Origin: Actinomycetota bacterium
Lineage (GTDB): Bacteria > Actinomycetota > UBA4738 > G016210805
Assembly (NCBI GenBank): GCA_016210805.1
Contig: JACQTL010000307.1
Location: forward strand, 1 to 19,522
Direction: 5' to 3'
DNA: 19,522 nt
The notes below the pieces were generated by a model. The model was not told the origin of the DNA, ran no database searches, and worked only from the letters and a program-made list of their open reading frames with translations. The translations under genes were made by a program, and so were the position numbers. This document shows positions 1-7,027 of the stretch, piece by piece. Each line of letters starts with the position of its first letter. Within the stretch, counting starts at the first letter, position 1.

Positions 1-520
1 AGCCATACGAGGTGTCGAACGGGCCGAGAGCGTCGAGAAGGCCTCGACGGAAGAACACGGTGGGTTGGGCCAGGGTCGCCTCGTACGTGTAGTAGCGGAG
101 ATCGAAGCGCGGGTAGAACTGCAACGAGAACCCCGGGCGGCCGGTCCCGCGGATCAGGACCCCGAGGTCGCCGAAGACCAGGTCGACGCCGTTGCGGAGT
201 CCCTCCACGGCCGCCTCCACGCTCCACGGCAGATAGACGTCGTCGCTGTTGATGTACGCGACGATCTCTCCTCGGGCCATCGACAGCCCCCGGTTGACTG
301 CCTCGTACATGCCGCCGTCTGCCCGAGAGATCCATCGCAGATCCTTGTCGCTTTGGAAGGAAGCGATCGCATCCACGGTTCCGTCGGTCGATCCGCCGTC
401 CACCACGATGTGCTCGATCGCTCCGTAGGACTGGGCCGATACCGACCGGAGGCATCGCTCGATAAGGGCCCGTCGGTTCAGGACGGGGGTGACCACGCTC
501 ACGAGGGGGAGCCGCTTCAC
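1..520 (-). CDS. Family 2 glycosyltransferase (GT-A fold), partial, C-terminus beyond window
   Basis: The first 173 residues are visible; the 3' end lies outside the window. The protein opens with a nucleotide-binding beta strand (LPLVSVVTPVLNR), followed by HIVVDGGSTDGT and the metal/nucleotide-binding INSDD motif near residue 95, all hallmarks of family 2 glycosyltransferases. These transfer a sugar from a nucleotide-sugar donor to a growing lipid-linked glycan on the cytoplasmic side. No membrane segment is visible in this part. The start is GTG at 520, which overlaps the TGA stop of the upstream glycosyltransferase in a GTGA junction, so it is probably translated by coupling. It is the most downstream visible gene of the minus-strand glycan operon. 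The sugar and linkage cannot be told from sequence. Confidence 0.9.
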   Translation of the reverse strand, partial: MKRLPLVSVVTPVLNRRALIERCLRSVSAQSYGAIEHIVVDGGSTDGTVDAIASFQSDKDLRWISRADGGMYEAVNRGLSMARGEIVAYINSDDVYLPWSVEAAVEGLRNGVDLVFGDLGVLIRGTGRPGFSLQFYPRFDLRYYTYEATLAQPTVFFRRGLLDALGPFDTSYG

Positions 521-1761
521 GCGGACACCTCCGCAGTGTCGGTCCTCTCGAGGGGTGTTGACGGATGGAGTTGGCCACCGGTCAGCCTGGCCCGACCCAG
601 CAGCGCCAGGAGTTCGCCCCGGCGCACATCGGGTGAGAATGCGCTGGCCCGGCCTCGTGCGTCCGCAGCCGTCCGCTCGAGCGCCTGTTCCACCGCTGCA
701 GCCAGCGTCCCCCCCAGACCGTCGGCGGACCGGCCCGCCGACACGATCACGCCGGCGCGACCCGTGAGCAGGGGAGGCCCGCCCCGGTCCAGGCACACCA
801 CCGGGAGCCCCTGGCCCAACGCCTCCACGACCGACCAACCCGCCTCGTCGTGCAGGCTGGGGAACAGGAAGACCGAGGCGTCGTCCCGCATCGCCCGGAG
901 CAGCTCCCGGCGGGGGAGCCACCCCAGGAACCGGACCCTGTCCTCGACCCCGAGCCGGTCCGCGCGGCGGATCAGGCGCCGCCGGTCCGGCCCGTCTCCG
1001 GCGACCAGGAGGCGCCACCCGGGGAGCAGGGCAAGGGCGTCCAGCGCCAGTGCCACGCCCTTCAACGGCACGAGCCGTCCGGCGAAGAGCGCCGTGCGGC
1101 CGGCCGCGGGCCCCCCGGGCGACCCAACGGACTGAAGGATCGGGTTCGGGAATACGGCGGCCCGGGCTCGATGCCGGCGGGGCAGCCACTCCACGGTCTC
1201 CGGGTTCTGCGCCAGGATCAGCCGGGCCCGGTTCCAGGACAGCCGGGCAAGGGGGTTCGCGACGCGGGCCAGGCCCCTGGCCATCCCGCGGGCGAGCTCG
1301 TATGCGGTGCCCCGGACCCCGAGCGTCGGCAGCTGCGACCAGGCCACGCCGATGCCCCCTCCGACGGGCCCGTACACGAAGGGTGGACCGGCGAGCGCGG
1401 CCAGAGACCCCAGCCACGCGTTGGCCAGGGTCAGGTGCCAGGCCAGGTCGAAGCGGAGCTCCCGATGCAGCCGCCTGGCCCGGCGCACGGCCGCGCCCTG
1501 CCAGAGCAGGTAGTAGAGGCGGACCCCCCGCTGGCCCCTCTTCCACCGTCGGGCCCACGGGGGAAGGTCGACGTAGACGAACCGGAGCCGGTCACGTTCG
1601 GGGATGGAGGGCAGGGCCTCCTCGATGGCCGGGCGGTTGTTGGCCCGGGTGATCACCCACGTCTCGGCGAGCCCCCCGAGGAGCCGGGCCCACGCCCATC
1701 CCGCTCCGGGCTCCGACCCCTTCTCCGGTTCGCATGCGTAGGCGAAGGCGAGGATCCGCAC
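517..1761 (-). CDS. Family 4 glycosyltransferase (GT-B fold)
   Basis: A 414-residue protein of usual length for GT4. The N-terminal half has the GSEPGAGWAWA loop (residues 15-25) and a GPVGGG motif (131-136). The C-terminal half has the donor-binding sequence FAGRLVPLKG (226-235), the VAGDGPDR segment (253-260) and the HDEAGWSVVEALGQGLPVV block (304-322), which corresponds to the acidic EX7E-type region (D305 and E313). It should add a sugar from a nucleotide or lipid-phosphate donor to the glycan made by this operon. The GTG at 1761 was chosen because it lies one base after the stop of the upstream gene (TGA at 1765-1763) and immediately precedes the family's first strand (RILAFAYACEP). The last four bases overlap the next gene. 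Substrate unknown. Confidence 0.9.
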   Translation of the reverse strand: MRILAFAYACEPEKGSEPGAGWAWARLLGGLAETWVITRANNRPAIEEALPSIPERDRLRFVYVDLPPWARRWKRGQRGVRLYYLLWQGAAVRRARRLHRELRFDLAWHLTLANAWLGSLAALAGPPFVYGPVGGGIGVAWSQLPTLGVRGTAYELARGMARGLARVANPLARLSWNRARLILAQNPETVEWLPRRHRARAAVFPNPILQSVGSPGGPAAGRTALFAGRLVPLKGVALALDALALLPGWRLLVAGDGPDRRRLIRRADRLGVEDRVRFLGWLPRRELLRAMRDDASVFLFPSLHDEAGWSVVEALGQGLPVVCLDRGGPPLLTGRAGVIVSAGRSADGLGGTLAAAVEQALERTAADARGRASAFSPDVRRGELLALLGRARLTGGQLHPSTPLERTDTAEVSA

Positions 1762-1762
1762 G

Positions 1763-3955
1763 TCAGCCTCCCACCGCGCGCAGCAGCTCCGTCCGCGTGC
1801 GGAGGGCCGACCGGACCCCCCTGGCGGCCGGGTCGACGACCGCTCGGCTGGACCGCAGGTACGCGGCCAGGGCCTCACCCGCTCCTTCCGGGGGCAGGCC
1901 GGCCCCCTCCGCGTGGGCCCGGAGCGCGCGGCCGACCCACCCGCGCCCGCGGAGGCCGTCCACGATCGCCGTCCGGGACGGTCGCCCCACGAGGGCACAG
2001 CCCTGGACGAGGTAGTGGAAGACGTCGTGGAATGGCGGCGCCTCCCAGCCGGCCTCCTCCCAGTCGACCAGGGCCCATCCGGAGGGGGTCCACAGGAGGT
2101 TCCAGGGCGCGAGGTCGCCGTGGCCGGGAGCGGCCTGCCCTGCGGGGCCCGTCGCGCGCCAGAACCGGCCGATGGCCGCTGCCACGTCCTCCGGAAGGCG
2201 CCAGGGACGGAGCCGGGGGCGCCAGGGGACCGCTTGGAGGACCAGGACGTCGTCGCTCCGGTCCACGACGGCCGGAGCCGAGAGCGGCGGTGCGAGCAGC
2301 GGGCGGAAGGTCTCCAGGGCTCGTCCCTCGCCGGCCAGCGCCTCGCGCCCCTCATCGGTCAGGGCGACCTTGGCCACGGCCTCAGGCCTGCCGTCCGGAC
2401 GGAGGATCAGGGCCACGAACCGCCCGGGCCGCTCCGCCCGGCGGACCGCCAGCGTCCCGCCGGCCGGCACGTAGGGAGCGACGGCCTCCCGGACGGCCCG
2501 GGGCGGCGCATCGCCCCTGGGGAGCAGACGGAAGCCCCCGGCGCGGGCGACGAGCTGCCCGGCCCGGTAGGCGAGCTGAGCTCGAGGCGAAACCGGCTGC
2601 TGCACGAGGAGGCCGGAGCGCGCCACCCCGACCGGCCCCCGAGGCAACGAGAGCCGCGAGTCGCGGGAGGGGAACGACGTCCAGCCCGCTCCCAGCCGGG
2701 CGGTGGTCCGAGCCTCCAGGAGGTCCACGATCTCGCTCCGGATCGCCTCGGTCACGTGGTGGGCGGTGGCGGAGGCGTCCAGGTGGATCCGCCGGACGGA
2801 ACTCGGGCCCGCCCGCCTCCACGCGGTTGCCTGCCGCCCGAGCTCCCCCTCGGGGAGCTCGGGTTTCCGCTCGATCAGCAAGCGGGAAGGGGCCTCCAGC
2901 ACCACGAGCAGGTCCGGTCTGGGGAGGAGGGCCGCTAGAGCCCGGACCAGGCGCGGCGACACGGTCAGTCGATACCGGCCCGGATCGACGGCCAGGTCCC
3001 ACCACCCCCGCTCCACCACGACCAGGCCGGTTCGCGCGCGGACCGGCCTCTCCCGGAGCCATCCCCCGACCAGGAAGTCCGCCCAGTGGTAGCCCAGGAG
3101 GAAAAGCGAGACGATCCGTCCGTGCGGGAGCCGTCCATGCGGGTCCGGGGTGGAGGCCGGCGCCCGTCGTCCGACCAGGGCGCCCGGCCGGGGGAGTACC
3201 CCGGGGCGGAAGTGGCGGTGGGTGTGGCGTCGGAAGAGACCGGCCGTGGCCCGGGGCAGGCGCCGGGCGACGGTGGACTTGCCCACCCCATCCGGGCCCA
3301 CGATGAGGACCTCCAGGCCCGTCGGCCGGACCACGCGCGACGCCAGGCGAGCGGCCTCCAGGGCGGCCACCCGGGCCAGGCGGACGGGGCCGGTCATCCG
3401 CCGGGCCAGGATCGACCGGAGGGCTCGCCGCCGGAGCGCCTCGCTCGGCGGGGTGCCCACGAGGGTCGCGCTCGCCACGGGCTCCGCCGCGCGGCGCCCC
3501 ATCGCTCGCCGGAGCGTCTCCCGGAACGAGCCAGGATCTCGTGACGCGATCAGGCCTATGCGCCGCCACTCGCTCGGGTCCATCCGGCCCTTGCGGAGCC
3601 GCTTGATGGCGAGGTAGCCGGCCCGGGCGGCCGGCGCGGCCGCCGCCCCGTCGCCGCTTCCCATGGGAGCGGTGGCGTAGCCGTACCGGCCCAGTCCCCG
3701 GGGGTCGTCGAGGACGTCGACGGCCAGCGTCCCTCCCGATCGCTCCAGCACCCAGTACCAGCTCCCGATGTCGTGATGCAGCGACTGGCAGACGCGCCAC
3801 CCCCGTGCCAGGCGGAGTGGCCACAGGGGGTCGATGCCCTCGGCGACCAGGTCGACGTCCCCTCCGCCCTCGCCGTCGGCCACCGGGTGGAGGACCTGGA
3901 CGCGGCGGGCGATCAGGGGGGCGATCTCGGAGACCTCCTCGAGGGGCAGGTTCAC
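1763..3955 (-). CDS. Three-domain protein: nucleotidyltransferase-like, dTMP-kinase-like P-loop, APH-like phosphotransferase
   Basis: A 730-residue protein with three recognisable parts. Residues 1-115 carry GGDVDLV (31-37) and a third acidic site in LAVDVLDD (77-84), the metal-binding pattern of small nucleotidyltransferases. Residues 213-415 have a Walker A loop GPDGVGKST (220-228), an ERGWWD segment (315-320) and a lid-like IERKPELPEGE stretch, resembling thymidylate kinases. Residues 480-730 have a candidate lysine (VAKV, K529), HGDLAPWNLLW (612-622) and DWEEAG (631-636), the catalytic and metal-binding motifs of the aminoglycoside-phosphotransferase/choline-kinase fold. GTG at 3955 forms a GTGA overlap with the upstream stop. 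Position between glycosyltransferases suggests nucleotide or glycan-precursor phosphorylation, but that is inference; the real substrate is unknown. It is most unlikely to be the housekeeping dTMP kinase or a drug-resistance enzyme. Confidence 0.8.
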   Translation of the reverse strand: MNLPLEEVSEIAPLIARRVQVLHPVADGEGGGDVDLVAEGIDPLWPLRLARGWRVCQSLHHDIGSWYWVLERSGGTLAVDVLDDPRGLGRYGYATAPMGSGDGAAAAPAARAGYLAIKRLRKGRMDPSEWRRIGLIASRDPGSFRETLRRAMGRRAAEPVASATLVGTPPSEALRRRALRSILARRMTGPVRLARVAALEAARLASRVVRPTGLEVLIVGPDGVGKSTVARRLPRATAGLFRRHTHRHFRPGVLPRPGALVGRRAPASTPDPHGRLPHGRIVSLFLLGYHWADFLVGGWLRERPVRARTGLVVVERGWWDLAVDPGRYRLTVSPRLVRALAALLPRPDLLVVLEAPSRLLIERKPELPEGELGRQATAWRRAGPSSVRRIHLDASATAHHVTEAIRSEIVDLLEARTTARLGAGWTSFPSRDSRLSLPRGPVGVARSGLLVQQPVSPRAQLAYRAGQLVARAGGFRLLPRGDAPPRAVREAVAPYVPAGGTLAVRRAERPGRFVALILRPDGRPEAVAKVALTDEGREALAGEGRALETFRPLLAPPLSAPAVVDRSDDVLVLQAVPWRPRLRPWRLPEDVAAAIGRFWRATGPAGQAAPGHGDLAPWNLLWTPSGWALVDWEEAGWEAPPFHDVFHYLVQGCALVGRPSRTAIVDGLRGRGWVGRALRAHAEGAGLPPEGAGEALAAYLRSSRAVVDPAARGVRSALRTRTELLRAVGG

Positions 3956-4788
3956 GGTCGGTCCCTCGACGCTCCGGCGGCCAGGCCTTCCCGGAGCACG
4001 CCGGCCACGAACCGGACGTTGCCGAAGAGGTAGCGCCGCCACAGCCGGCGCGGCTCGGTGGCCAGGCGATGGGCCCACTCGAGGCCCGCGCGCTGCATCC
4101 ACACCGGGGCCCGGCGCTTGGCGCCCGAGGCGAAGTCGAAGGCCGCCCCCACGCACAACAGGACGGGAGCCGCATCGAGGGCGGCCAGGCGGTCGGCAAC
4201 GAGGTCCTGCTTCGGGGTGCCCAGCCCGATCCACACGAGGTCCGCGGAAGCCGAGCGGATCCGACCCGCCACGGACGCGATCTCCCGTTCGCTCGGTTCC
4301 TCGAACGGGGGCGACTCCTCCCCGGCGATCCGGATCCCCGGCGAGGTGCGGCGGAGCCGAGCGGCCAGTTCCCCGACCACCCGGGGCGAGCCGCCGTACA
4401 GGTAGTGGCGGGCTCCGGGGAGGACGCCCGGTCCGGTGAGGAGCCCGAGGGCGTCGGGACCGGCCACCCTCTCGGTCCTCACCCCCCGGGTCCGAAGGGC
4501 CCACACGACCCCCATCCCGTCGGGGAGGTTGAGGGCGCCCCGGTTGAGCACGGCCCGGTACGCGGGGTCGCGGGCGGCCCGGGTCACCGGGTCCGCCGGG
4601 ACGAAGTGCACGACGTGGCCGGCCCCGCACTCGAGCATCCGCCGGACGAGGTCGGGGAGGTCCCGGGGAGGGATCGGGTCTATCCGGACCCCACCCAGCC
4701 GGACCTCGCGGGCTTCGGGGGCCGCGATCCGGCACCGATGGCCGGCGCGGGCATCCATCGCCGTCCTCCCCACCGCGGTGACGACCAT
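3952..4788 (-). CDS. WecG/TagA/CpsF family glycosyltransferase (GT26)
   Basis: A 278-residue protein, a normal length for the family. Diagnostic segments are HFVPADPVTRAARDPAYRAV (61-80, the family usually has an asparagine-rich version), LPDGMGVVWALR (88-99, containing the proposed catalytic aspartate D90), HYLYGGSP (128-135), LVWIGLGTPKQD (184-195) and CVGAAFDFASGAKRRAPVWM (212-231). The arginine-rich C-terminus (EPRRLWRRYLFGN, 245-257) matches the appendage thought to contact the membrane. The family transfers a second sugar, classically N-acetylmannosamine or its uronate, to an undecaprenyl-diphosphate-linked primer. This fits its place directly downstream of the priming sugar transferase. 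The ATG at 4788 shares one base with the upstream stop (TGATG); an in-frame ATG eleven codons on (4758) is an alternative start. Confidence 0.92.
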   Translation of the reverse strand: MVVTAVGRTAMDARAGHRCRIAAPEAREVRLGGVRIDPIPPRDLPDLVRRMLECGAGHVVHFVPADPVTRAARDPAYRAVLNRGALNLPDGMGVVWALRTRGVRTERVAGPDALGLLTGPGVLPGARHYLYGGSPRVVGELAARLRRTSPGIRIAGEESPPFEEPSEREIASVAGRIRSASADLVWIGLGTPKQDLVADRLAALDAAPVLLCVGAAFDFASGAKRRAPVWMQRAGLEWAHRLATEPRRLWRRYLFGNVRFVAGVLREGLAAGASRDRP

Positions 4789-6311
4789 CAGTACGAGCCC
4801 CGGCCCGACACGACCGCCGGGATCGTCTTGGCCAGCACGTACAGGTCGTAGGCCAGGGACCAGTTCTCGATGTAGAAGAGGTCGAGGCGCACGTACTCGT
4901 CGAAGGTCAGGTCGCTCCGGCCGCTGACCTGCCACAGACCGGTCATGCCGGGGGCCACGTCCAGCCGGCCGAGGTGCCAGTCCTCGTACTGGTCCACCTC
5001 CTCCCGGAGCGGAGGCCGCGGCCCGACCAGGCTCATCTCCCCGCGCACGACGTTGAGGAGCTGGGGCAGCTCGTCCAGGCTCCGCCGGCGGAGCCATCTC
5101 CCGGCCCTCGTGACCCTCGGATCGTCCGGCACCTTGAACAGGGGCCCGTCGGCCCGGTTGCTGTCGCCGAGCTCCTCCTTTAGCTCCTCCGCGCCGACGC
5201 ACATCGTCCGGAACTTGTACATGCGGAAGGGCTCCCCGGCCCGGCCCAGCCGCTCCTGCCGGTAGAGCACCGGCCCGGGCGAGTCGAGTCGGATGGCCGC
5301 CGCGATCACGGCCCACAGGGGCATGACCAGGATCAGGCCCACGGAGGCCACCACCAGGTCGAACGCGCGCTTCAGGATGGCCTGGCCCCGGCTGAGCTCG
5401 ACCATCCGCAGGGACAGGGCCAGGTCCTGCCCCACGGGCAGCACGGTGAGCCGGGTCGGGATCATCTCGGGCAGGCGGCTGGAGACGAGCAGCTCCACCC
5501 CCTCGTATCGGGCGTCCCGGGCCACGGTTCGCATGGACGGCAGCCCGAGGCCCGTCGCGGCCACGAAGACGCACTCGGCCTGCTGCTCGCGGATCGCGGC
5601 ACGGAGCCGTTCGACGGTCCCCACGACCGGCAGGTCGCCGGTCACCTCGGCCGGGAGCGACTCGGCGACGTGGCCGATGGGGGAGAACCCCAGCCCCGGG
5701 CGGCCGAGGTCCCTCGCGATCCGAATGGCCTCGTCGTTCGTCCCGACGATCAGCGTGCGGACCGCGAGCCTCCCGTCGGCCCGGAGCCGGCCGGTGAACC
5801 TCCGCCACCCCCACCGGCCCACCAGCTCGAAGAGTAGGGCCAGGGCCCACGCGACGGCTATCCACCGACCCGGCGTCTCGAGCCGGGACCAGGACCCGGT
5901 CAAGAGGACGATGAGCATCCCCATGCTCGACGCGGCGATGGCCCGCCGGAACTCCTCGGGCGGGGCCAGGCGATGCGGGGCGTGGAGGTGAACGGACCGG
6001 AAGATGACGATCCAGATCGGGAGGCCGACGATCGCCAGGAGCGCCTGGCCGGCCCCCGGGGGGCGGAGCCCGAACCGGAGGACGTGCGTGAGGGACAGGG
6101 CCCCGAGGAGGGCCAGCCCGTCCGAGGCGAGGATCCCCGCGCCGATGGCCCGGTAGCGGCGGCGCGCGTCCCGATCGGCGGAGGCGCGTCCCAGGGCGAG
6201 GCGCAGCCGTTCGATCGTTCCCCGATGATCCCGGCCCGGCTCCGGCCGTTCGGCAACGGACGGGACCGGCTGGGCGGTGGTCCGGGTTGTGCTCTCGATC
6301 GTCTGCGCCAT
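4788..6311 (-). CDS. Exopolysaccharide polyprenyl glycosylphosphotransferase (WbaP/CpsE type)
   Basis: A 507-residue initiating sugar transferase. Residues 55-165 contain four hydrophobic segments, 183-300 a Rossmann-like CoA-binding-type domain (TLIVGTNDEA, 186-195), and 314-507 the bacterial sugar transferase domain. That domain has the membrane hairpin after KRAFDLV (314-320), the LYRQERLGRAGEPFRMYKFRTM block (349-370), RRSLDELPQLLNVVRGEMSLVGPRP (409-433) and APGMTGLWQVSGRSDLTFDEYV (453-474). It should attach a sugar-1-phosphate to undecaprenyl phosphate at the inner membrane face, starting the glycan. It is the first gene of the minus-strand operon. The ATG at 6311 gives a clean start, but the ATG at 6356 and GTG at 6362 are in frame; 6356 has a better ribosome-binding match (GGAG five bases upstream), so a 15-17 residue longer N-terminus is possible. 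Confidence 0.95.
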   Translation of the reverse strand: MAQTIESTTRTTAQPVPSVAERPEPGRDHRGTIERLRLALGRASADRDARRRYRAIGAGILASDGLALLGALSLTHVLRFGLRPPGAGQALLAIVGLPIWIVIFRSVHLHAPHRLAPPEEFRRAIAASSMGMLIVLLTGSWSRLETPGRWIAVAWALALLFELVGRWGWRRFTGRLRADGRLAVRTLIVGTNDEAIRIARDLGRPGLGFSPIGHVAESLPAEVTGDLPVVGTVERLRAAIREQQAECVFVAATGLGLPSMRTVARDARYEGVELLVSSRLPEMIPTRLTVLPVGQDLALSLRMVELSRGQAILKRAFDLVVASVGLILVMPLWAVIAAAIRLDSPGPVLYRQERLGRAGEPFRMYKFRTMCVGAEELKEELGDSNRADGPLFKVPDDPRVTRAGRWLRRRSLDELPQLLNVVRGEMSLVGPRPPLREEVDQYEDWHLGRLDVAPGMTGLWQVSGRSDLTFDEYVRLDLFYIENWSLAYDLYVLAKTIPAVVSGRGSY

Positions 6312-6332
6312 GCAGCCGCCCCGTTCTCCCGG

Positions 6333-6350
6333 GAGCCCCTGGAGGGGCTC
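6333..6350. promoter_or_regulatory. Perfect 8-bp inverted repeat upstream of the glycan operon
   Basis: GAGCCCCT, two bases, AGGGGCTC: an 18-bp dyad with no mismatch, 22 bases before the ATG at 6311. It could be a protein operator or, in RNA, a leader hairpin. If translation starts at 6356 instead, the repeat lies in the first codons. No T-tract follows, so it is not a simple terminator. Confidence 0.5.
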
Positions 6351-6368
6351 ATGCATTCCCACTCCGGT

Positions 6369-6396
6369 GCATCGGGCCCTCCGGCGATGGTCTTAA
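6369..6396 (-). promoter_or_regulatory. Sigma-28/WhiG-like promoter candidate for the glycan operon
   Basis: Reading the minus strand, TTAA (6396-6393), 16 bases, then CCCGATGC (6376-6369). The known WhiG/FliA-type pattern is TAAA, 15-16 bases, GCCGATAA. The spacing fits; each element has mismatches. A transcript would begin near 6362, about 50 bases before the ATG at 6311. Confidence 0.3.
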
Positions 6397-6406
6397 GCCG
6401 AAAGCC

Positions 6407-6435
6407 TCAAGTGAGGGGGGGCAGTGCGCCGAAAC
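6407..6435 (+). promoter_or_regulatory. Sigma-28/WhiG-like promoter candidate, plus strand
   Basis: TCAA (6407-6410), 17 bases, then GCCGAAAC (6428-6435), the same type as the minus-strand site that lies directly beside it. Spacing is one base longer than the known consensus. It would serve the DUF4012-like fragment. The two promoter candidates are back to back across 6369-6435. Confidence 0.28.
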
Positions 6436-6464
6436 CATCGGAGGACGACCGAACAGCCCGGTAC

Positions 6465-6938
6465 GTGATCGGGCCCTTGCCGGGGGCCTCCGGGGCCGGT
6501 GAGAGCGTGATGCACGTGAGCACGTTCTGCGCCGCCTCGTGCCTGCTGGAGCGCTTCTCCCGGGACGGCGAGGTCGGGCCGTCGGGGTCCGAGGTGGAGC
6601 TCTCCCATCGCGTGTACTCGACGGTCCTCAGGCTGCCCGGCGGAGCGGAGACCCGCCTGTCCTACGCGTGGTCGGTCGAGGATGCCTGGTCGGGGGACGG
6701 TGTCCGGGGCGTCTACCGCCTGGCCGTCCTGGGGCAGACCACGATCCGGCCGACCGAGCTCCGCATCGGCATCCGCGTCCCGGAGGGGATGGTGGTGGCC
6801 CGGGCGACCCCCGGCATGCGGATCGAGGGCGACCGGGTGTCCTGGGAGGGCCATGCCGTCGGTCTCATGCGGTTCGAGGTCGAGTTCGTGGACCCCCTAC
6901 CCGGGGGGGTCTGGAGGACGTTGGTGGGGAGCGGGTGA
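6465..6938 (+). CDS. C-terminal DUF4012-like fragment, probable 5'-truncated gene
   Basis: The open frame encodes the pattern I recognise from the extreme C-terminus of DUF4012 proteins: RYVIGPLPG, an HVSTFCAASC strand, RLSYAWSVEDAW, YRLAVLGQTTIRPTELRI and VPEGMVVARATPGM. Full DUF4012 proteins are usually several hundred residues long and membrane-anchored; here only about 160 residues with no N-terminal membrane segment remain. They commonly sit beside exopolysaccharide sugar transferases in Actinomycetota, as here, but their role is unknown. The start is uncertain: GTG at 6465, ATG at 6510 (with GGTGAG six bases upstream) and ATG at 6387 are all in frame, and the recognisable similarity begins just before 6465. 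It may be a decaying remnant rather than a working gene; the family call is from memory of the motifs. Confidence 0.5.
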   Translation: MIGPLPGASGAGESVMHVSTFCAASCLLERFSRDGEVGPSGSEVELSHRVYSTVLRLPGGAETRLSYAWSVEDAWSGDGVRGVYRLAVLGQTTIRPTELRIGIRVPEGMVVARATPGMRIEGDRVSWEGHAVGLMRFEVEFVDPLPGGVWRTLVGSG

Positions 6939-6968
6939 TGGCGCCGTGCCACGGCGGGCCGTTCCTCT

Positions 6969-6996
6969 TCAAGGAAAGTACTCCATCTGCCGATGG
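6969..6996 (+). promoter_or_regulatory. Sigma-28/WhiG-like promoter candidate for the Ig-like surface protein
   Basis: TCAA (6969-6972), 16 bases, GCCGATGG (6989-6996). This is the best of the three similar sites: six of eight bases match GCCGATAA and the spacing is within the known 15-16 range. A start near 7003 would give a leader of about 25 bases that includes the AAGGAG ribosome-binding site at 7016-7021. Confidence 0.38.
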
Positions 6997-7027
6997 GGCA
7001 GGTGAGAGCGAGAGGAAGGAGCGTGCG

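Noticed and set aside
1763..2500. Aminoglycoside resistance from the APH-like motifs
   Set aside because: The motifs belong to a C-terminal domain of a fusion in a glycan operon; the fold is shared by many kinases and no resistance-gene context or mobile element is seen.
850..3306. An 818-codon open frame on the plus strand across the glycosyltransferase genes
   Set aside because: It is a shadow of minus-strand genes in a very GC-rich region: proline, arginine and glycine dominate, no domain is recognisable, and the opposite strand has clear motifs throughout.
3956..4735. Upstream extension of the three-domain protein's open frame
   Set aside because: The added residues are low-complexity shadow of the WecG-type gene; the GTG at 3955 overlaps the upstream stop and immediately precedes recognisable sequence.
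6369..6440. Possible cyclic-di-GMP riboswitch around the GCCGAAAGCC sequence
   Set aside because: The conserved GEMM core segments and pairing layout are not present; the symmetry is better explained by two opposed promoter-like elements.
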